Part shown: one piece after another, positions 42,719-52,344 of the stretch
Numbering within the stretch: the stretch's first letter is position 1
Layout of the letters: every line of letters begins with the position of its first letter
Source: Tateyamaria omphalii
Lineage (GTDB): Bacteria > Pseudomonadota > Alphaproteobacteria > Rhodobacterales > Rhodobacteraceae
NCBI RefSeq assembly: GCF_014651375.1
Contig: NZ_BMWT01000002.1
Coordinates: 873,477 to 937,476 of the forward strand
Reading direction: 5' to 3'
Length of the DNA stretch: 64,000 nucleotides
The notes under the pieces: model-generated
Seen by the model: the letters and a program-made list of their open reading frames with translations, nothing else
What the model was told of the DNA's origin: nothing
Databases searched by the model: none
Made by a program: the position numbers and the translations under genes

Positions 42719-43039
42719 GTGGATACAAAGATACTAGGGCAGATTGCGCAATTGCGTTCCCTGCTTGAAGAAATGGAGAAGGATTTCGGCATGCACGAGC
42801 TGTCGCGCAACGAGCGCGACATAGTATTGGCTTTTTGTGCGTGCATAAAAGAGAACGAAGCTGGCGACGAGATGTGTTCGACGGACGTTGTTCGAGCCAA
42901 CCCGATTGTAAAAGAAATTTCGCAGCCAACTTTTCATAGAACTCTCAAACAGTTGATCAAGCGGGGGTTGATCGAGCGTTGTGAGGGATTTCCAATGGGC
43001 CTATATCGGCTCTCTGACCGCGCGTCGGGCCAAATTTAA
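42719..43039 (+). CDS. small winged-helix protein
   Basis: This is a 106-residue protein. After an N-terminal helix, SRNERDIVLAFCACIKENEAG...STDVVRANPIVKEISQPTFHRTLKQLIKRGLIERCEGFPMGLYRL is a winged helix of the MarR-like type with a YxL wing. The start is GTG, with AGGTGA seven bases before it. The neighbours are unknown proteins. DNA binding is likely; the target is unknown. Confidence 0.68.
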   Translation: MDTKILGQIAQLRSLLEEMEKDFGMHELSRNERDIVLAFCACIKENEAGDEMCSTDVVRANPIVKEISQPTFHRTLKQLIKRGLIERCEGFPMGLYRLSDRASGQI

Positions 43040-43069
43040 AGGTCCGACCTCAACAGCAAAGCAAAGTGC

Positions 43070-43663
43070 TTGTCGGACCCCATTCACCAACCCATTCGTC
43101 TCACAAACGATTTTGTCCTAAAGACCGCCTTACACAGCGGCGCCCTCGTCATCGCGTATGTTGTGACATGGGAACTGATCATGCCTGGGCAAAGGCTTTT
43201 TATCGCTATGCTGCCAACGCTGGCGACCTTGTTTTATCTCCCCTTCGGAATAAAAGTCATTTCCGCTTTCTTTGAAGGATGGCGTTCGATCGTTTACATG
43301 ATGCCAGGCATCGTGATCGGCAACATGTATTGGGTCGGCATGCCCTTTGACACGATGTCAACCTACGCAGCGTGGGCTGCCAGCTATGGCACAGCTCCCG
43401 CAATCTTTGCCATGCTGGATTGGACAATCCGCAACGATCGCAGAAATGTCACCGCCGGACAGGCGTGGCGCACGATGATTGTCGGAGGTGCCGCGTCGTC
43501 CGTGATAATCTCGGTGCTGGTGCACATCATCCGGCACCGCAATATCCCGCAGGATGACTTCATCGCAAGCATGTTAAAATACATGGTAGGCGACATGCTT
43601 GGACTTTTGGCCATCCTTGCGCTGCTTATGGGCCTGTTCCGCTACCTGCGAAAAGCACGCTAG
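43070..43663 (+). CDS. integral membrane protein of unknown function (MASE-like)
   Basis: This is a 197-residue protein with about six membrane segments (e.g. SGALVIAYVVTWELIMPG, LFIAMLPTLATLFYLPFGIKVI, GMPFDTMSTYAAWAASYG, TMIVGGAASSVIISVLVHII, LGLLAILALLMGLFRYL). The aromatic-rich layout with FYLPFGIKV resembles MASE1-type sensory membrane domains without an attached output domain. The only start fitting the length is TTG, so the N-terminus is uncertain. Confidence 0.6.
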   Translation: MSDPIHQPIRLTNDFVLKTALHSGALVIAYVVTWELIMPGQRLFIAMLPTLATLFYLPFGIKVISAFFEGWRSIVYMMPGIVIGNMYWVGMPFDTMSTYAAWAASYGTAPAIFAMLDWTIRNDRRNVTAGQAWRTMIVGGAASSVIISVLVHIIRHRNIPQDDFIASMLKYMVGDMLGLLAILALLMGLFRYLRKAR

Positions 43664-43679
43664 CAAAGCGTCCGGAACT

Positions 43680-44279
43680 TCAAATCTCTTCGCCCAACTC
43701 CTGAAGCTCTTTCAAAAGCTCCTGATAGATCCCGTTGCTGTCACCTCCGCCAAACACGGTTGCACCTCCGGAATAGGTCTGACCATAAGTCCGCGCGACA
43801 TTTATTGTTTGTACAAAAGCGGACAACAATTGGTCTTTCTCAAGCGGGCTGAGCGGGTGAATGAACACACCCCACAACCGGCCTTGAGCAACGGCATAAC
43901 GCGCGTCCAGCGCACTGTCGAAATTCGCCTGCATCAAACGCATCAGTTCGTCCGCACTCAAACCTTCTGCCGAACGAATTGGCACCATCGCCCGCATCCG
44001 ATCGGCCACAGGATCAGCAATGACCACGACAGGTATGTCGTCGATACTGAATTGAATGGCATTTCCTGCAGGTTGGGCATCCGGGTCTATGGCGCGAATG
44101 ATCTCAGCCATGCGCATCACGGTCATCGGTGGTTCGAGTGGCGCGCTTGGCAGAGCGTCCGCGTCAGGGAGCGCTTCGGCTTCGGAACCGGTTTGTGGTG
44201 TTGTCTGCGCGTGTGCCACCCCAACGATGGCCACTCCGGCCAGTAAGGCGGCGATGCAAGCCGTACGAAAAAGTCCCAT
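43680..44279 (-). CDS. exported YbjN/CesT-like protein
   Basis: This 199-residue protein has a clear signal peptide (FRTACIAALLAGVAIVGVAHAQ). An Ala/Pro/Glu-rich linker and a compact domain follow (MRMAEIIRAIDPDAQPAGNAIQFSIDDIPVVV, ANFDSALDARYAVAQGRLWGVFIHPLSPL). The order of helices and strands fits the type III chaperone-like/YbjN fold. It ends in a Gly-rich stretch and a helix. Function unknown; probably periplasmic. Confidence 0.6.
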   Translation of the reverse strand: MGLFRTACIAALLAGVAIVGVAHAQTTPQTGSEAEALPDADALPSAPLEPPMTVMRMAEIIRAIDPDAQPAGNAIQFSIDDIPVVVIADPVADRMRAMVPIRSAEGLSADELMRLMQANFDSALDARYAVAQGRLWGVFIHPLSPLEKDQLLSAFVQTINVARTYGQTYSGGATVFGGGDSNGIYQELLKELQELGEEI

Positions 44280-44365
44280 GAGCCAATGCCTTTTATCTGC
44301 GAACAGGTAAAAGCTAGATCAGGCGCAGCTCAAATACCAAGCACCGTTTGGTGATGGATTGAAAC

Positions 44366-44388
44366 AGGCGCAGCTGAACGCTGCGCCT
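44366..44388 (-). terminator. terminator after metK
   Basis: The eight-pair stem AGGCGCAG/CTGCGCCT with a seven-base loop lies about ten bases after the metK stop on the minus strand. The following T-run is weak. Confidence 0.5.
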
Positions 44389-44396
44389 TTAGCGTC

Positions 44397-45578
44397 TCAG
44401 ACTGCTGCCGCCAAAGCATCAGCAAGGTCGGTTCGTTCCCAGCTGAACCCGCCATCCGCATCGGGTGCTCGGCCAAAGTGGCCATAAGCCGCTGTACGCT
44501 GGTAAATGGGTTTGTTCAGCGACAGATGTTCACGAATACCACGAGGTGTCAGATCCATCGTCTGAGCTACCGCAGCCTCGATTGCTGCGTCCGCCACCTT
44601 ACCGGAGCCGAAGGTATCGCAATATATTGACAATGGCTTCGACACACCGATGGCATAGCTCAACTGAATGGTACACTTGTCGGCCAGCCCAGCGGCAACC
44701 ACATTTTTGGCAAGGTAGCGAGCGGCATAGGCTGCCGAACGATCCACCTTGGTCGGATCCTTGCCCGAGAATGCGCCGCCCCCGTGTGGCGCCGCGCCAC
44801 CGTAAGTATCCACGATGATTTTGCGGCCCGTCAGGCCAGCATCGCCATCGGGACCACCAATGACGAACTTACCGGTGGGGTTCACGTGCCACTCGGTTTC
44901 ATTTGTAAGCCAACCGTCCGGCAACACCCCTTCGATATAGGGTGCTACGATAGTACGAATATCTTCGCTGCTCAGGTTTTCGTCCAAGTGCTGCGTCGAC
45001 AGAACCAATGAACTGACCCCAACGGGCTGACCATCACGATAGATCACCGACAGCTGCGACTTGGCGTCGGGGCCTAACGCCGGTTCGGTGCCATCTTTGC
45101 GGACCTCGGCCAAACGGTGGAGGATCGCATGTGCGTACTGGATCGGTGCGGGCATAAGATCAGGTGTTTCATTCGTGGCATAGCCAAACATGATGCCCTG
45201 ATCGCCAGCACCTTCGTCTTTGTCCGCTGCTGCATCTACACCCTGCGCAATGTGCGCAGATTGTTCATGCAGCAGATTTGTCACCTCACAGGTGGCGTGG
45301 TGGAACTTGTCCTGTTCGTAGCCAATGTCCTTGATGCATGCGCGGGCAATCTCATCGATTTTTCCCATGTAGTCATGCAACTTGTCCTGATCGCTCAGCC
45401 CAACTTCACCACCGATAACAACGCGGTTGGTTGTGGCAAACGTCTCGCAGGCAACACGAGCTTCTGGTTCTTCGGCAAGAAATGCGTCCAGCACCGCATC
45501 TGAAATTCGGTCACAGACCTTGTCTGGATGGCCCTCGGAAACGGACTCCGAGGTAAAAGTATAGTTCTGTCGAGACAT
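44397..45578 (-). CDS. metK: S-adenosylmethionine synthetase
   Basis: This 393-residue enzyme makes SAM from methionine and ATP. Visible are [16 protein letters not shown] with the first catalytic His near residue 17, [12 protein letters not shown] near 120 and [19 protein letters not shown] near 265. [18 protein letters not shown] lies near the end. It is preceded by a SAM/SAH-type riboswitch ending at its ribosome-binding site, so SAM lowers its own synthesis. Confidence 0.98.
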   Translation of the reverse strand: MSRQNYTFTSESVSEGHPDKVCDRISDAVLDAFLAEEPEARVACETFATTNRVVIGGEVGLSDQDKLHDYMGKIDEIARACIKDIGYEQDKFHHATCEVTNLLHEQSAHIAQGVDAAADKDEGAGDQGIMFGYATNETPDLMPAPIQYAHAILHRLAEVRKDGTEPALGPDAKSQLSVIYRDGQPVGVSSLVLSTQHLDENLSSEDIRTIVAPYIEGVLPDGWLTNETEWHVNPTGKFVIGGPDGDAGLTGRKIIVDTYGGAAPHGGGAFSGKDPTKVDRSAAYAARYLAKNVVAAGLADKCTIQLSYAIGVSKPLSIYCDTFGSGKVADAAIEAAVAQTMDLTPRGIREHLSLNKPIYQRTAAYGHFGRAPDADGGFSWERTDLADALAAAV

Positions 45579-45628
45579 GAGCGCTCCATTTGGTTAATCC
45601 GCATCACGTCAGGAAGCCGTTGTGATGG
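45579..45628 (-). promoter_or_regulatory. SAM/SAH riboswitch of metK
   Basis: On the minus strand CATCAC pairs with GTGATG around AACGGCTTCCTGAC, followed by GCGGATTAACCAA and ATGGAGCG just before the ATG. This is the order and sequence of the SAM/SAH class: a stem closed by CACAACGGCTTCCTG.CGTG and a pseudoknot strand that contains the GGAG ribosome-binding site. Ligand binding is expected to hide that site. It directly follows the lnt gene. Confidence 0.9.
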
Positions 45629-45640
45629 GTCCCGATGGAC

Positions 45641-47152
45641 TTACGCCCCAAGTACAGGCGCGTCAATGGGCGTATGGCGGGTGCGGAAACGATGCAGCAC
45701 GGAAACGATCAAACCAGCCAAAACCAGCCAAATCCAAGGCAAATCACCCGTTAGACTGTATAGGGTTGGCGCACCCGGTTCAGGCAAGGTCGCATCCAGG
45801 AACCCAGCTTCGTTAAGCGCCAAAGAGGCCGTAACACGTCCCCGCGGATCAATTACGGCAGAGATACCAGTATTTGCCGCTCGGATAAGCGGTAACCCCT
45901 GTTCGATGGCCCGCATCTGCGCCTGCGCCAAGTGTTGTTGTGGCCCTGACCGCACTCCGAACCAGGCATCGTTGGTCAACTGCATCAAAAAGGTCGGGCG
46001 CACCGATGTGCCACCGACATCGTGCGCAAAAACAGCCTCATAACAAATCAGCGGCAGCGCTGCCCCCAAAGGCCCCATATCCATGACAACCGGGCCTGGC
46101 CCACGCCCATACCCGCTGTCAGCTCTGTCAGCCAATGCGCGAATGCCGAGACTTCGAAAGAGGCCTGGCAGCGGCATGTATTCGCCGAATGGCACCAAGT
46201 GATGCTTGTCATACGTCTGCGTGACCTGTGCCGTCGCATCCAACATGACAAGACTATTGTAGTAAACACCGTCGTCACTGCGCTGAATACCAAGAACAAC
46301 CGGCGCGCCCCGTGCGGCTTCGGCTATGACATCAAAGGCCGGTTGCGCGGTTTCGACCAAGTAAGGCAAGGCCGTCTCGGGCCAGACAATCAGGTCCGGC
46401 ACCGATCCAGCAGCAGTATATTCGATCTGACGATTGATAAAGACAGGGATGCGTGCCGGGTCCCACTTTTCATTCTGCGGTGCGTTGGGCTGAACCAATC
46501 GAACCATGTGCTCGGTCAAAGGGGCTTGGCCCCCCGCCGGTGGGATCAAGACAGGCACCAAAGCACCAACCATCAATACCCCCTGCGACCAAAGGCGTTT
46601 GGCAGAAACCACAGCGGCCAAAGCCATTAACAGGGCGAACGTAACACCATGTGGTCCGCCTAAGGCCAAGAGCTGTCCGGCAAGGCTGTCCACTAAGGCT
46701 TGCGGCGGCGTGGCCCAAGGGAAACCCGTGAACAAATATGCCCGCAAGATTTCAGCACCAGTCAGGCTGAACACCAGGATCCAAGCCTGACCGCCGCACC
46801 AATTCGCCAAAGCCAATGCAGCTGACCAGAACAAACCAAGCAAGATTGCCAAAAGAACGAGGGCGAAGGGAGCCATCCAGCCCGTATTGGCCGCATCAAC
46901 TTGAAATGGTTCCGTTATCCAGTTCAGCGTTGCGCCGAAATATCCTACGCCAACGGCCAGGCCTATAGAGGCAGCCTGAAGTGTGCGGCGCACCACTCGT
47001 AGCAGCAGGAACATCGCAATGAGCGGAACAATGATCGCCGGTGCAAAGTTTGCGGGCGCATGAGCCAATGCCCCCACCCCGCCGGCGGCGATCCCCAGCA
47101 GAAACAAAACCCAGTTCGGCCACGCGGACACCTGGGCACGGGATAGGTTCAT
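45641..47152 (-). CDS. lnt: apolipoprotein N-acyltransferase
   Basis: This 503-residue inner-membrane enzyme adds the third acyl chain to lipoproteins. Several N-terminal membrane segments precede a nitrilase domain. The triad is visible: Glu in VWPETALPYL, Lys in YDKHHLVPFGEY and Cys in LICYEAVF. A last membrane helix (LPWIWLVLAGLIVSVLHRF) closes the protein. Its ATG overlaps the stop of the corC-like gene (ATGA). Confidence 0.96.
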   Translation of the reverse strand: MNLSRAQVSAWPNWVLFLLGIAAGGVGALAHAPANFAPAIIVPLIAMFLLLRVVRRTLQAASIGLAVGVGYFGATLNWITEPFQVDAANTGWMAPFALVLLAILLGLFWSAALALANWCGGQAWILVFSLTGAEILRAYLFTGFPWATPPQALVDSLAGQLLALGGPHGVTFALLMALAAVVSAKRLWSQGVLMVGALVPVLIPPAGGQAPLTEHMVRLVQPNAPQNEKWDPARIPVFINRQIEYTAAGSVPDLIVWPETALPYLVETAQPAFDVIAEAARGAPVVLGIQRSDDGVYYNSLVMLDATAQVTQTYDKHHLVPFGEYMPLPGLFRSLGIRALADRADSGYGRGPGPVVMDMGPLGAALPLICYEAVFAHDVGGTSVRPTFLMQLTNDAWFGVRSGPQQHLAQAQMRAIEQGLPLIRAANTGISAVIDPRGRVTASLALNEAGFLDATLPEPGAPTLYSLTGDLPWIWLVLAGLIVSVLHRFRTRHTPIDAPVLGA

Positions 47153-48036
47153 TTGGCAGGCTCCGGCCCCTTCAAGCGCACTCGCATCCGTTTGATGCGG
47201 CGTGGATCGGCGTCAATCACCTCGAATTGCGGACCGTCCGGATGCAATACAACCTCTCCCCTTGCGGGAACACGCCCAGCCAGCATGAAAACCAAACCGC
47301 CCAGAGTGTCGATGTCTTCTTCATCTACATCGTCGTGCGTGGTCAAAGACACACCAATCTCTGCCTCAAACTCCTGCAACGGCGTCTTCGCAAGGGCAAG
47401 ATAACACCCAGACTTTTCACGCGTGAACAAAGCGCCCTCGTCGACGTCATGCTCATCTTCGATTTCGCCGACCACTTGCTCGATCAGATCCTCGATGGTT
47501 ACCAAACCATCGACGCCGCCATACTCATCTATGACAAGCGCCATGTGGCGCCGTTCGGTCTGCATCTTGGTGAGCAGGACACCAATGGTCATCGAAGGCG
47601 GAACAAAGAGCAAAGGTCGCAGGCGCGCGCGGAGGTCATAGTTTGCAGCACCGCCGTTAAAACCATGCTGCAGCGCCACGTCCTTCAAGTGAGCGAAGCC
47701 GATGGGAGTGTCCAGAGTCCCCTCAAACACAGGCAGTCGTGTGTATCCACTGTCCTTGAAAACCTCGACTAATTCATCCAGTGACACGGTATCTGGTACG
47801 GCGGTGATATCAGCCTTTGGCACGGCCACATCTTCTACCCGCAAGCGACGCAGGTTGATCATACCATGAGATTGTGGCCGAGGGGGCGGCACTTCGGACT
47901 TGCTCTGAGTGCTGTCCGACGGGCTGAGCGCGCCAATGACGCGCGCCAGAAATCCACCACTGTTGGAAGGTTCGGTCATGTCAGTATCTGACTGCGCGCG
48001 TTGCGCCGCGTCAGACGATCCGTCGATATCGCCCAT
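47149..48036 (-). CDS. HlyC/CorC-family CBS-domain protein
   Basis: This 295-residue short form lacks the DUF21 membrane domain. It has two CBS domains (about 65-190; [48 protein letters not shown]). A CorC/HlyC C-terminal FAD-like domain follows ([35 protein letters not shown]). It lies between ybeY and lnt, the conserved order phoH-ybeY-corC-lnt. A role in Mg/Co efflux or membrane-protein homeostasis is assumed from the family. Confidence 0.92.
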   Translation of the reverse strand: MGDIDGSSDAAQRAQSDTDMTEPSNSGGFLARVIGALSPSDSTQSKSEVPPPRPQSHGMINLRRLRVEDVAVPKADITAVPDTVSLDELVEVFKDSGYTRLPVFEGTLDTPIGFAHLKDVALQHGFNGGAANYDLRARLRPLLFVPPSMTIGVLLTKMQTERRHMALVIDEYGGVDGLVTIEDLIEQVVGEIEDEHDVDEGALFTREKSGCYLALAKTPLQEFEAEIGVSLTTHDDVDEEDIDTLGGLVFMLAGRVPARGEVVLHPDGPQFEVIDADPRRIKRMRVRLKGPEPAK

Positions 48037-48081
48037 TGGCTCCTATCCAGTTCGTTTGGGCCATGTGGCCCTGAATGCGAC

Positions 48082-48576
48082 CTAATATGGGTCAGACACC
48101 CCCAGTTTGCCAAGTATTTCGACCTCAAGTGTCTCCATGCGCGTGGCATCATGGTCACGGATATGGTCATAGCCAAGCAAATGTAGCGTTCCGTGAACAA
48201 GCAAATGGGTCACATGGTCCGCCAAGGGCTTACTTTGCTCGGCAGCTTCCCGCGCACAAGTGTCATATGCGATTGCGATATCGCCCAGGCTGATCGTACC
48301 GCTCGGGTCGGGCCGTGGCGGTACAGGAGCCGCACCCTCGATTTCCGAAGACAAATCCTCCTCGGGCCAACTTAGTACATTCGTTGGCACGGCCTTGTTG
48401 CGAAAATCGGCATTCAACACCGAGATACGGGCATCGTCACAAGCCAGCACCGACAACTCGGCCCGCATCACATCAAGCGCGGACAAGGTTCCGCAGATCG
48501 CGGTGTCCGCCAGCGCCTCAAGACCCAAATCCTGCCAGCGACTATCTTCGATCAGAATATCTATTTCGTGTGGCAA
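48082..48576 (-). CDS. ybeY: endoribonuclease YbeY
   Basis: This is a 164-residue protein. The zinc site [11 protein letters not shown] (H-x3-H-x5-H) is near residue 130, preceded by [14 protein letters not shown], both hallmarks of the family. It takes part in 16S rRNA 3'-end maturation and ribosome quality control. It follows phoH and precedes the corC-like gene. Confidence 0.96.
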   Translation of the reverse strand: MPHEIDILIEDSRWQDLGLEALADTAICGTLSALDVMRAELSVLACDDARISVLNADFRNKAVPTNVLSWPEEDLSSEIEGAAPVPPRPDPSGTISLGDIAIAYDTCAREAAEQSKPLADHVTHLLVHGTLHLLGYDHIRDHDATRMETLEVEILGKLGVSDPY

Positions 48577-48581
48577 CTGTC

Positions 48582-48640
48582 AGTACCGGGGGCCAGCCCC
48601 TCGAACCTCCGAAGTATTTTGGCAAGGCAAAACGGCATCA
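48582..48640. repeat. second copy of the intergenic GGGGGC…GTATTTT element
   Basis: GGGGGCCAGCCCC is followed by CCTCCGAAGTATTTTGGCAAG. The arrangement is like that at 31287-31345. It lies between phoH and ybeY. Similar elements are frequent in this group of bacteria to my knowledge. Confidence 0.35.
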
Positions 48641-49630
48641 AGACGCTTCTGCGTCTGCCTCATAAGCCTCAATGATCGCGGCAACAAGCGGGTGACGCAC
48701 CACGTCCTTGGAAGTGAAATAGTTGAAGCTGATGTTCGGAATGGTCTTGAGCAGTCTTTCAGCGTCAGCCAGACCGGAATCAACACCGCGCGGCAGGTCA
48801 ATTTGGGTCCGATCACCCGTGATCACCATGCGTGATCCTTCGCCAAGACGGGTCAGGAACATTTTCATCTGCATGGTCGTCGCATTCTGTGCCTCGTCCA
48901 GCACGACAAAAGCACGCGACAGTGTCCGTCCGCGCATGAAGGCAAGCGGCGCAATCTCGATCGTCTTTTCTTCTTTCAGTTTGGCAAGCTGTTTGCCCGG
49001 AAGAAAATCATTCAGCGCATCATAGAGCGGCTGCATGTAAGGATCGACTTTCTCTTCCTGAGTGCCCGGCAGAAAGCCCAACCGCTCACCCGCCTCGACC
49101 GCAGGGCGACACAAAATGATCCGGTCCACGTGGCCCGATATGAACATCGACACGCCAACGGCAACAGCAAGGTACGTCTTGCCGGTGCCTGCAGGCCCAA
49201 TGCCAAACGCCATTTCATTTTCGAACAGCGCTTGAACATAGCCCTTTTGCGCATCCGTGCGCGGCTCGACCAGCTTCTTTCGCGTCTTGATCTCAATGCG
49301 GTTGCCAACGGGCATTTCCAACTGATCGCCCTGCCGAGAGCCCGTGCCTTCTTCGGACTGTCCCATACGCAGCTCTCGATCCACATCGGCCGGTTCAACG
49401 TCCTTGCCGGTCTCAAGCCTTAGGTAGAGCGCATTCAAAACATCCGCGGCCCGCGTTTGCGCCCCCTCTTCACCCAAGACCGCCAACACGTTTCCCCGTC
49501 TCACGATCTGCACTTCTAGGGCGGATTCGATGGCCGTCAGATGGCTGTCATAGGGACCACACAGGTCAATCAGCAAACGGTTGTCGGGAAATTCCAGGAC
49601 CATCTCCCGGGGCGGTTGGTCTAGGGTCAA
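48638..49630 (-). CDS. phoH: PhoH-like ATPase
   Basis: This 330-residue protein has an N-terminal KH-like part and a RecA-like PhoH core. Walker A is GIGPAGTGKTYLAVAVG near residue 145 and Walker B FVVLDEAQNATTMQMKMFLTRLGEGS near 240, then TGDRTQIDLP. It is an RNA-linked ATPase of uncertain role, regularly next to ybeY, as here. Confidence 0.95.
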   Translation of the reverse strand: MTLDQPPREMVLEFPDNRLLIDLCGPYDSHLTAIESALEVQIVRRGNVLAVLGEEGAQTRAADVLNALYLRLETGKDVEPADVDRELRMGQSEEGTGSRQGDQLEMPVGNRIEIKTRKKLVEPRTDAQKGYVQALFENEMAFGIGPAGTGKTYLAVAVGVSMFISGHVDRIILCRPAVEAGERLGFLPGTQEEKVDPYMQPLYDALNDFLPGKQLAKLKEEKTIEIAPLAFMRGRTLSRAFVVLDEAQNATTMQMKMFLTRLGEGSRMVITGDRTQIDLPRGVDSGLADAERLLKTIPNISFNYFTSKDVVRHPLVAAIIEAYEADAEAS

Positions 49631-49720
49631 ATGTCACTCCTTGAGTCTGTATTGCCACTAGGGTCGCAAGTTCAGCGTGATGGCGCAACGGGATGTTGGC
49701 CCTTTTTACGCCTCTGAAAC

Positions 49721-49753
49721 AAAAAGGCCGAGGCGTTGCGCACGCCCCGGCCT
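49721..49753 (-). terminator. terminator after the small lipoprotein gene
   Basis: The arms AGGCCGAGGCG (49725-49735) and CGCCCCGGCCT (49743-49753) form a strong hairpin with one mismatch. On the minus strand it ends in TTTTT. Confidence 0.8.
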
Positions 49754-49774
49754 CGAGATTTATGTGCGTCCCAA

Positions 49775-50089
49775 TCAATTGGGGTCATTGATTGTCGAAC
49801 CACCTTTGAAATCACCAACTGTTTGGGTCGGCGGGGCGACTCCAGAACAGACCGGTTTGCCATATTTGTCGAGGCGGGCAGACAGATATCCTTCGATGCC
49901 ATCGTCGATAATCCAATGATCGCAGCCATTCGGATCCACCCAGATGCCGGCTTGCAGTTGGCTCAGGCTCTTTCGATCTGTTCCGCGATCAATAGACTTG
50001 TCAGGTGACAGGCCGTCGCCCAATCCGTCCGCACAGGCGGCGAGGAAAAGACCGGACACGGCAAGCGGGACGAGTTTCAACTTGGTCAT
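49775..50089 (-). CDS. small lipoprotein sharing a domain with its neighbour
   Basis: This 104-residue protein has a lipoprotein signal (LVPLAVSGLFLAACADG, lipobox LAAC, Cys near residue 20). Residues 47-80, AGIWVDPNGCDHWIIDDGIEGYL, nearly repeat the segment PGIWVDPDGCEHWVMDDGAEGYM of the OmpA-family protein encoded just upstream. Expected anchored to a membrane. No function is known. The ATG at 50089 follows from the signal peptide. Confidence 0.8.
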   Translation of the reverse strand: MTKLKLVPLAVSGLFLAACADGLGDGLSPDKSIDRGTDRKSLSQLQAGIWVDPNGCDHWIIDDGIEGYLSARLDKYGKPVCSGVAPPTQTVGDFKGGSTINDPN

Positions 50090-50099
50090 GGTGCGTCCC

Positions 50100-50696
50100 C
50101 TATTGAATGCAAATGATTTCGACACGACGGTTGGCTGCCATGCCCTTCGCCGTATTGTTGGGCTGTGCAGGCAAGCGTTCACCATAGCCGCGCACATCCG
50201 CAATACGTGCACCTGACTGTTGCGCAATGGCTGCTACAGCATTGGCTCGATTGAGCGACAGGCGCAGGTTGTATGCATCGCTGGCACGGCTGTCGGTATG
50301 CCCGGTGATGATAAAGGCTTGCGCTGTCGATCCCTGGAAAAACTGCGCAAGGCGATCACGCCCCGCCTTGTGGATACGGAAACTGTCAGTTTTAAAAAAC
50401 TGATCTGTATTCATCACGCCGCACAGGTTTCCGCGTCGGCAAACCGGTATGCCCTTCCGATTGACGTGCGGGGTCATGTAACCCTCGGCCCCGTCGTCCA
50501 TGACCCAATGCTCACAGCCATCCGGATCCACCCAGATGCCCGGAATATATTGCCCTCTGTCACGCCCTTCTTGCGACCGCGTTTGACCAAAAGCCTGCGC
50601 AGACACATCGGCAGCCATCAGTGATGTCAGCACCACCGCGGTGGCAGCCGCAGTAGCGAAAAGCTTACCAACTGTTTTCGAAAAATTTTTCGTCAC
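50100..50696 (-). CDS. OmpA-family protein
   Basis: This is a 198-residue protein. After a signal peptide (FATAAATAVVLTSLMAADVSAQ) come the segment GIWVDPDGCEHWVMDDGAEGYM at about 52-75 and an OmpA-like peptidoglycan-binding domain (about 100-198). The latter has FFKTDSFRIHKAG, FIITGHTDSRASDAYNLRLSLNRANAVA and VRGYGERLPAQPNNTAKGMAANRRVEI. It likely ties the envelope to the cell wall. Ten bases separate it from the lipoprotein gene. Confidence 0.9.
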   Translation of the reverse strand: MTKNFSKTVGKLFATAAATAVVLTSLMAADVSAQAFGQTRSQEGRDRGQYIPGIWVDPDGCEHWVMDDGAEGYMTPHVNRKGIPVCRRGNLCGVMNTDQFFKTDSFRIHKAGRDRLAQFFQGSTAQAFIITGHTDSRASDAYNLRLSLNRANAVAAIAQQSGARIADVRGYGERLPAQPNNTAKGMAANRRVEIICIQ

Positions 50697-50894
50697 AGTC
50701 CTGTCCCTTTTTGTTGGTCCCCCGCAAGGATCAGAAACATGTCTGGAACAAGCTGACCCTCGCTACTCTGATGGAAAGGGTAGGCAATTATTGATACTCT
50801 GTGAACCCGTATTTAACCACATATTGTGTCAGAAACGGCCGCGGTTACAATTGAGCCGGGTAATTTGTGCACAAATTCCCGGCAAAGCCTCAGA

Positions 50895-52217
50895 TCAGTC
50901 GATAACACCGGCCAGCGAGTTTGCCGCGGCCTCAACGATTCTCACGCGCGCGATCTCACCCACTTGCACATTTGCATTCGCGACATGGACCGCGTGCAAA
51001 TAGTCACTTTTGCCGCCCATCTGCCCAGACAACCGACCCGGCTTTTCGAACAACACGTTCACAGTCCGCCCCACCATACCATCCTGTATGGTTCTTTGCT
51101 GGCGCGTGATGAGAGCTTGCAGCCGTTGCAGGCGATCATCTGCTTGTTCAGGGGCGACTTGCGGTCGTTCTGCCGCAGGTGTTCCGGGCCGGGTCGAATA
51201 CTTGAAACTATACGCGTAGCCGTAATTCACCTCTTCCACCAAATCGAGGGTGGCCTGGAAGTCATCTTCGGTTTCTTCCGGGAAACCCACGATGAAATCA
51301 CCCGACATCAGGATGTCTGGCCGGGCTTCACGGATACGTTCGACCAATCGCAAATAGCTATCTGCAGTGTGGTTGCGATTCATCCGCTTGAGGATCCGAT
51401 CGCTGCCGGATTGCACAGGCAAATGCAGGTAGGGCATCAGCTTGGAACAAGTCCCGTGGGCCTCAATCAGGTCATCTGTCATGTCGTTAGGGTGGCTTGT
51501 GGTGAAACGGATGCGCTCCAAACCGTCCACCTTGTCGAGATCCCAGATCAGCTTGGCCAACGTATAATCGGATCCTTCGGGGCCAGCACCATGGTACGCA
51601 TTTACGTTCTGTCCCAGCAATGTGATCTCGCGCACGCCACGCTCAACCAGATCGCGCGCTTCGGTCAGGATTCGATCCACCGGGCGGCTCACCTCTGCTC
51701 CACGCGTGTAGGGCACCACACAGAAAGCACAAAACTTGTCGCATCCTTCCTGCACAGTCAGAAATGCGGTTGGGCCGCGCTGAGCCTTTGGACGGCTCTT
51801 GAGTTTTTCAAACTTGTCCTCTTCCGGGAAATCCGTATCGAGTGCTTTTTCCCCAGCTTGCGTCTTTGCTTCCATCTCGGGCAACCGATGGTAGCTTTGC
51901 GGCCCAACGACCAAATCAACAAGGGGCTGCCGTCGCATGATCTCTTGCCCCTCGGCCTGCGCAACACAACCTGCCACACCGATCTTGAGGTCCGGTTTTT
52001 CCGCCTTCAGACCTTTGAATCGCCCCAGTTCGGAATAGACTTTTTCCGCAGCTTTCTCTCGAATATGACAGGTGTTCAGCAGGATCATGTCTGCATCATC
52101 GGGTGTTTGCGTTTCGACATAACCCTGCCCGCCGAGCGCCTCGGCCATCCGTTCACTGTCATAGACATTCATCTGGCAGCCATAGGTCTTGATAAAGAGC
52201 TTCTTCGGCGTCGTCAT
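50895..52217 (-). CDS. miaB: tRNA-2-methylthio-N6-dimethylallyladenosine synthase
   Basis: This 440-residue radical-SAM methylthiotransferase modifies A37 of tRNAs. The N-terminal cluster domain starts [23 protein letters not shown], with [20 protein letters not shown] and [10 protein letters not shown]. The radical-SAM motif [15 protein letters not shown] is near 150, and a C-terminal TRAM domain ends the protein ([21 protein letters not shown]). The ATG at 52217 is the usual start; an upstream extension lacks conservation. Confidence 0.97.
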   Translation of the reverse strand: MTTPKKLFIKTYGCQMNVYDSERMAEALGGQGYVETQTPDDADMILLNTCHIREKAAEKVYSELGRFKGLKAEKPDLKIGVAGCVAQAEGQEIMRRQPLVDLVVGPQSYHRLPEMEAKTQAGEKALDTDFPEEDKFEKLKSRPKAQRGPTAFLTVQEGCDKFCAFCVVPYTRGAEVSRPVDRILTEARDLVERGVREITLLGQNVNAYHGAGPEGSDYTLAKLIWDLDKVDGLERIRFTTSHPNDMTDDLIEAHGTCSKLMPYLHLPVQSGSDRILKRMNRNHTADSYLRLVERIREARPDILMSGDFIVGFPEETEDDFQATLDLVEEVNYGYAYSFKYSTRPGTPAAERPQVAPEQADDRLQRLQALITRQQRTIQDGMVGRTVNVLFEKPGRLSGQMGGKSDYLHAVHVANANVQVGEIARVRIVEAAANSLAGVID

Positions 52218-52344
52218 GGGCTTCAATCCCGGATCATGCGGATGGAATGCGGGCTGTACCAGCCTGCCAGACATCTTGCAATGCGGCGCGGATTAACCGA
52301 AATTTGACGCCAATAGCGCCACAAGACGCCAACCGGGGCACAGA

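Noticed and set aside
50826-52307. 493-codon open frame opposite miaB
   Set aside because: The minus strand has all MiaB motifs; the plus-strand product has no recognisable domain.
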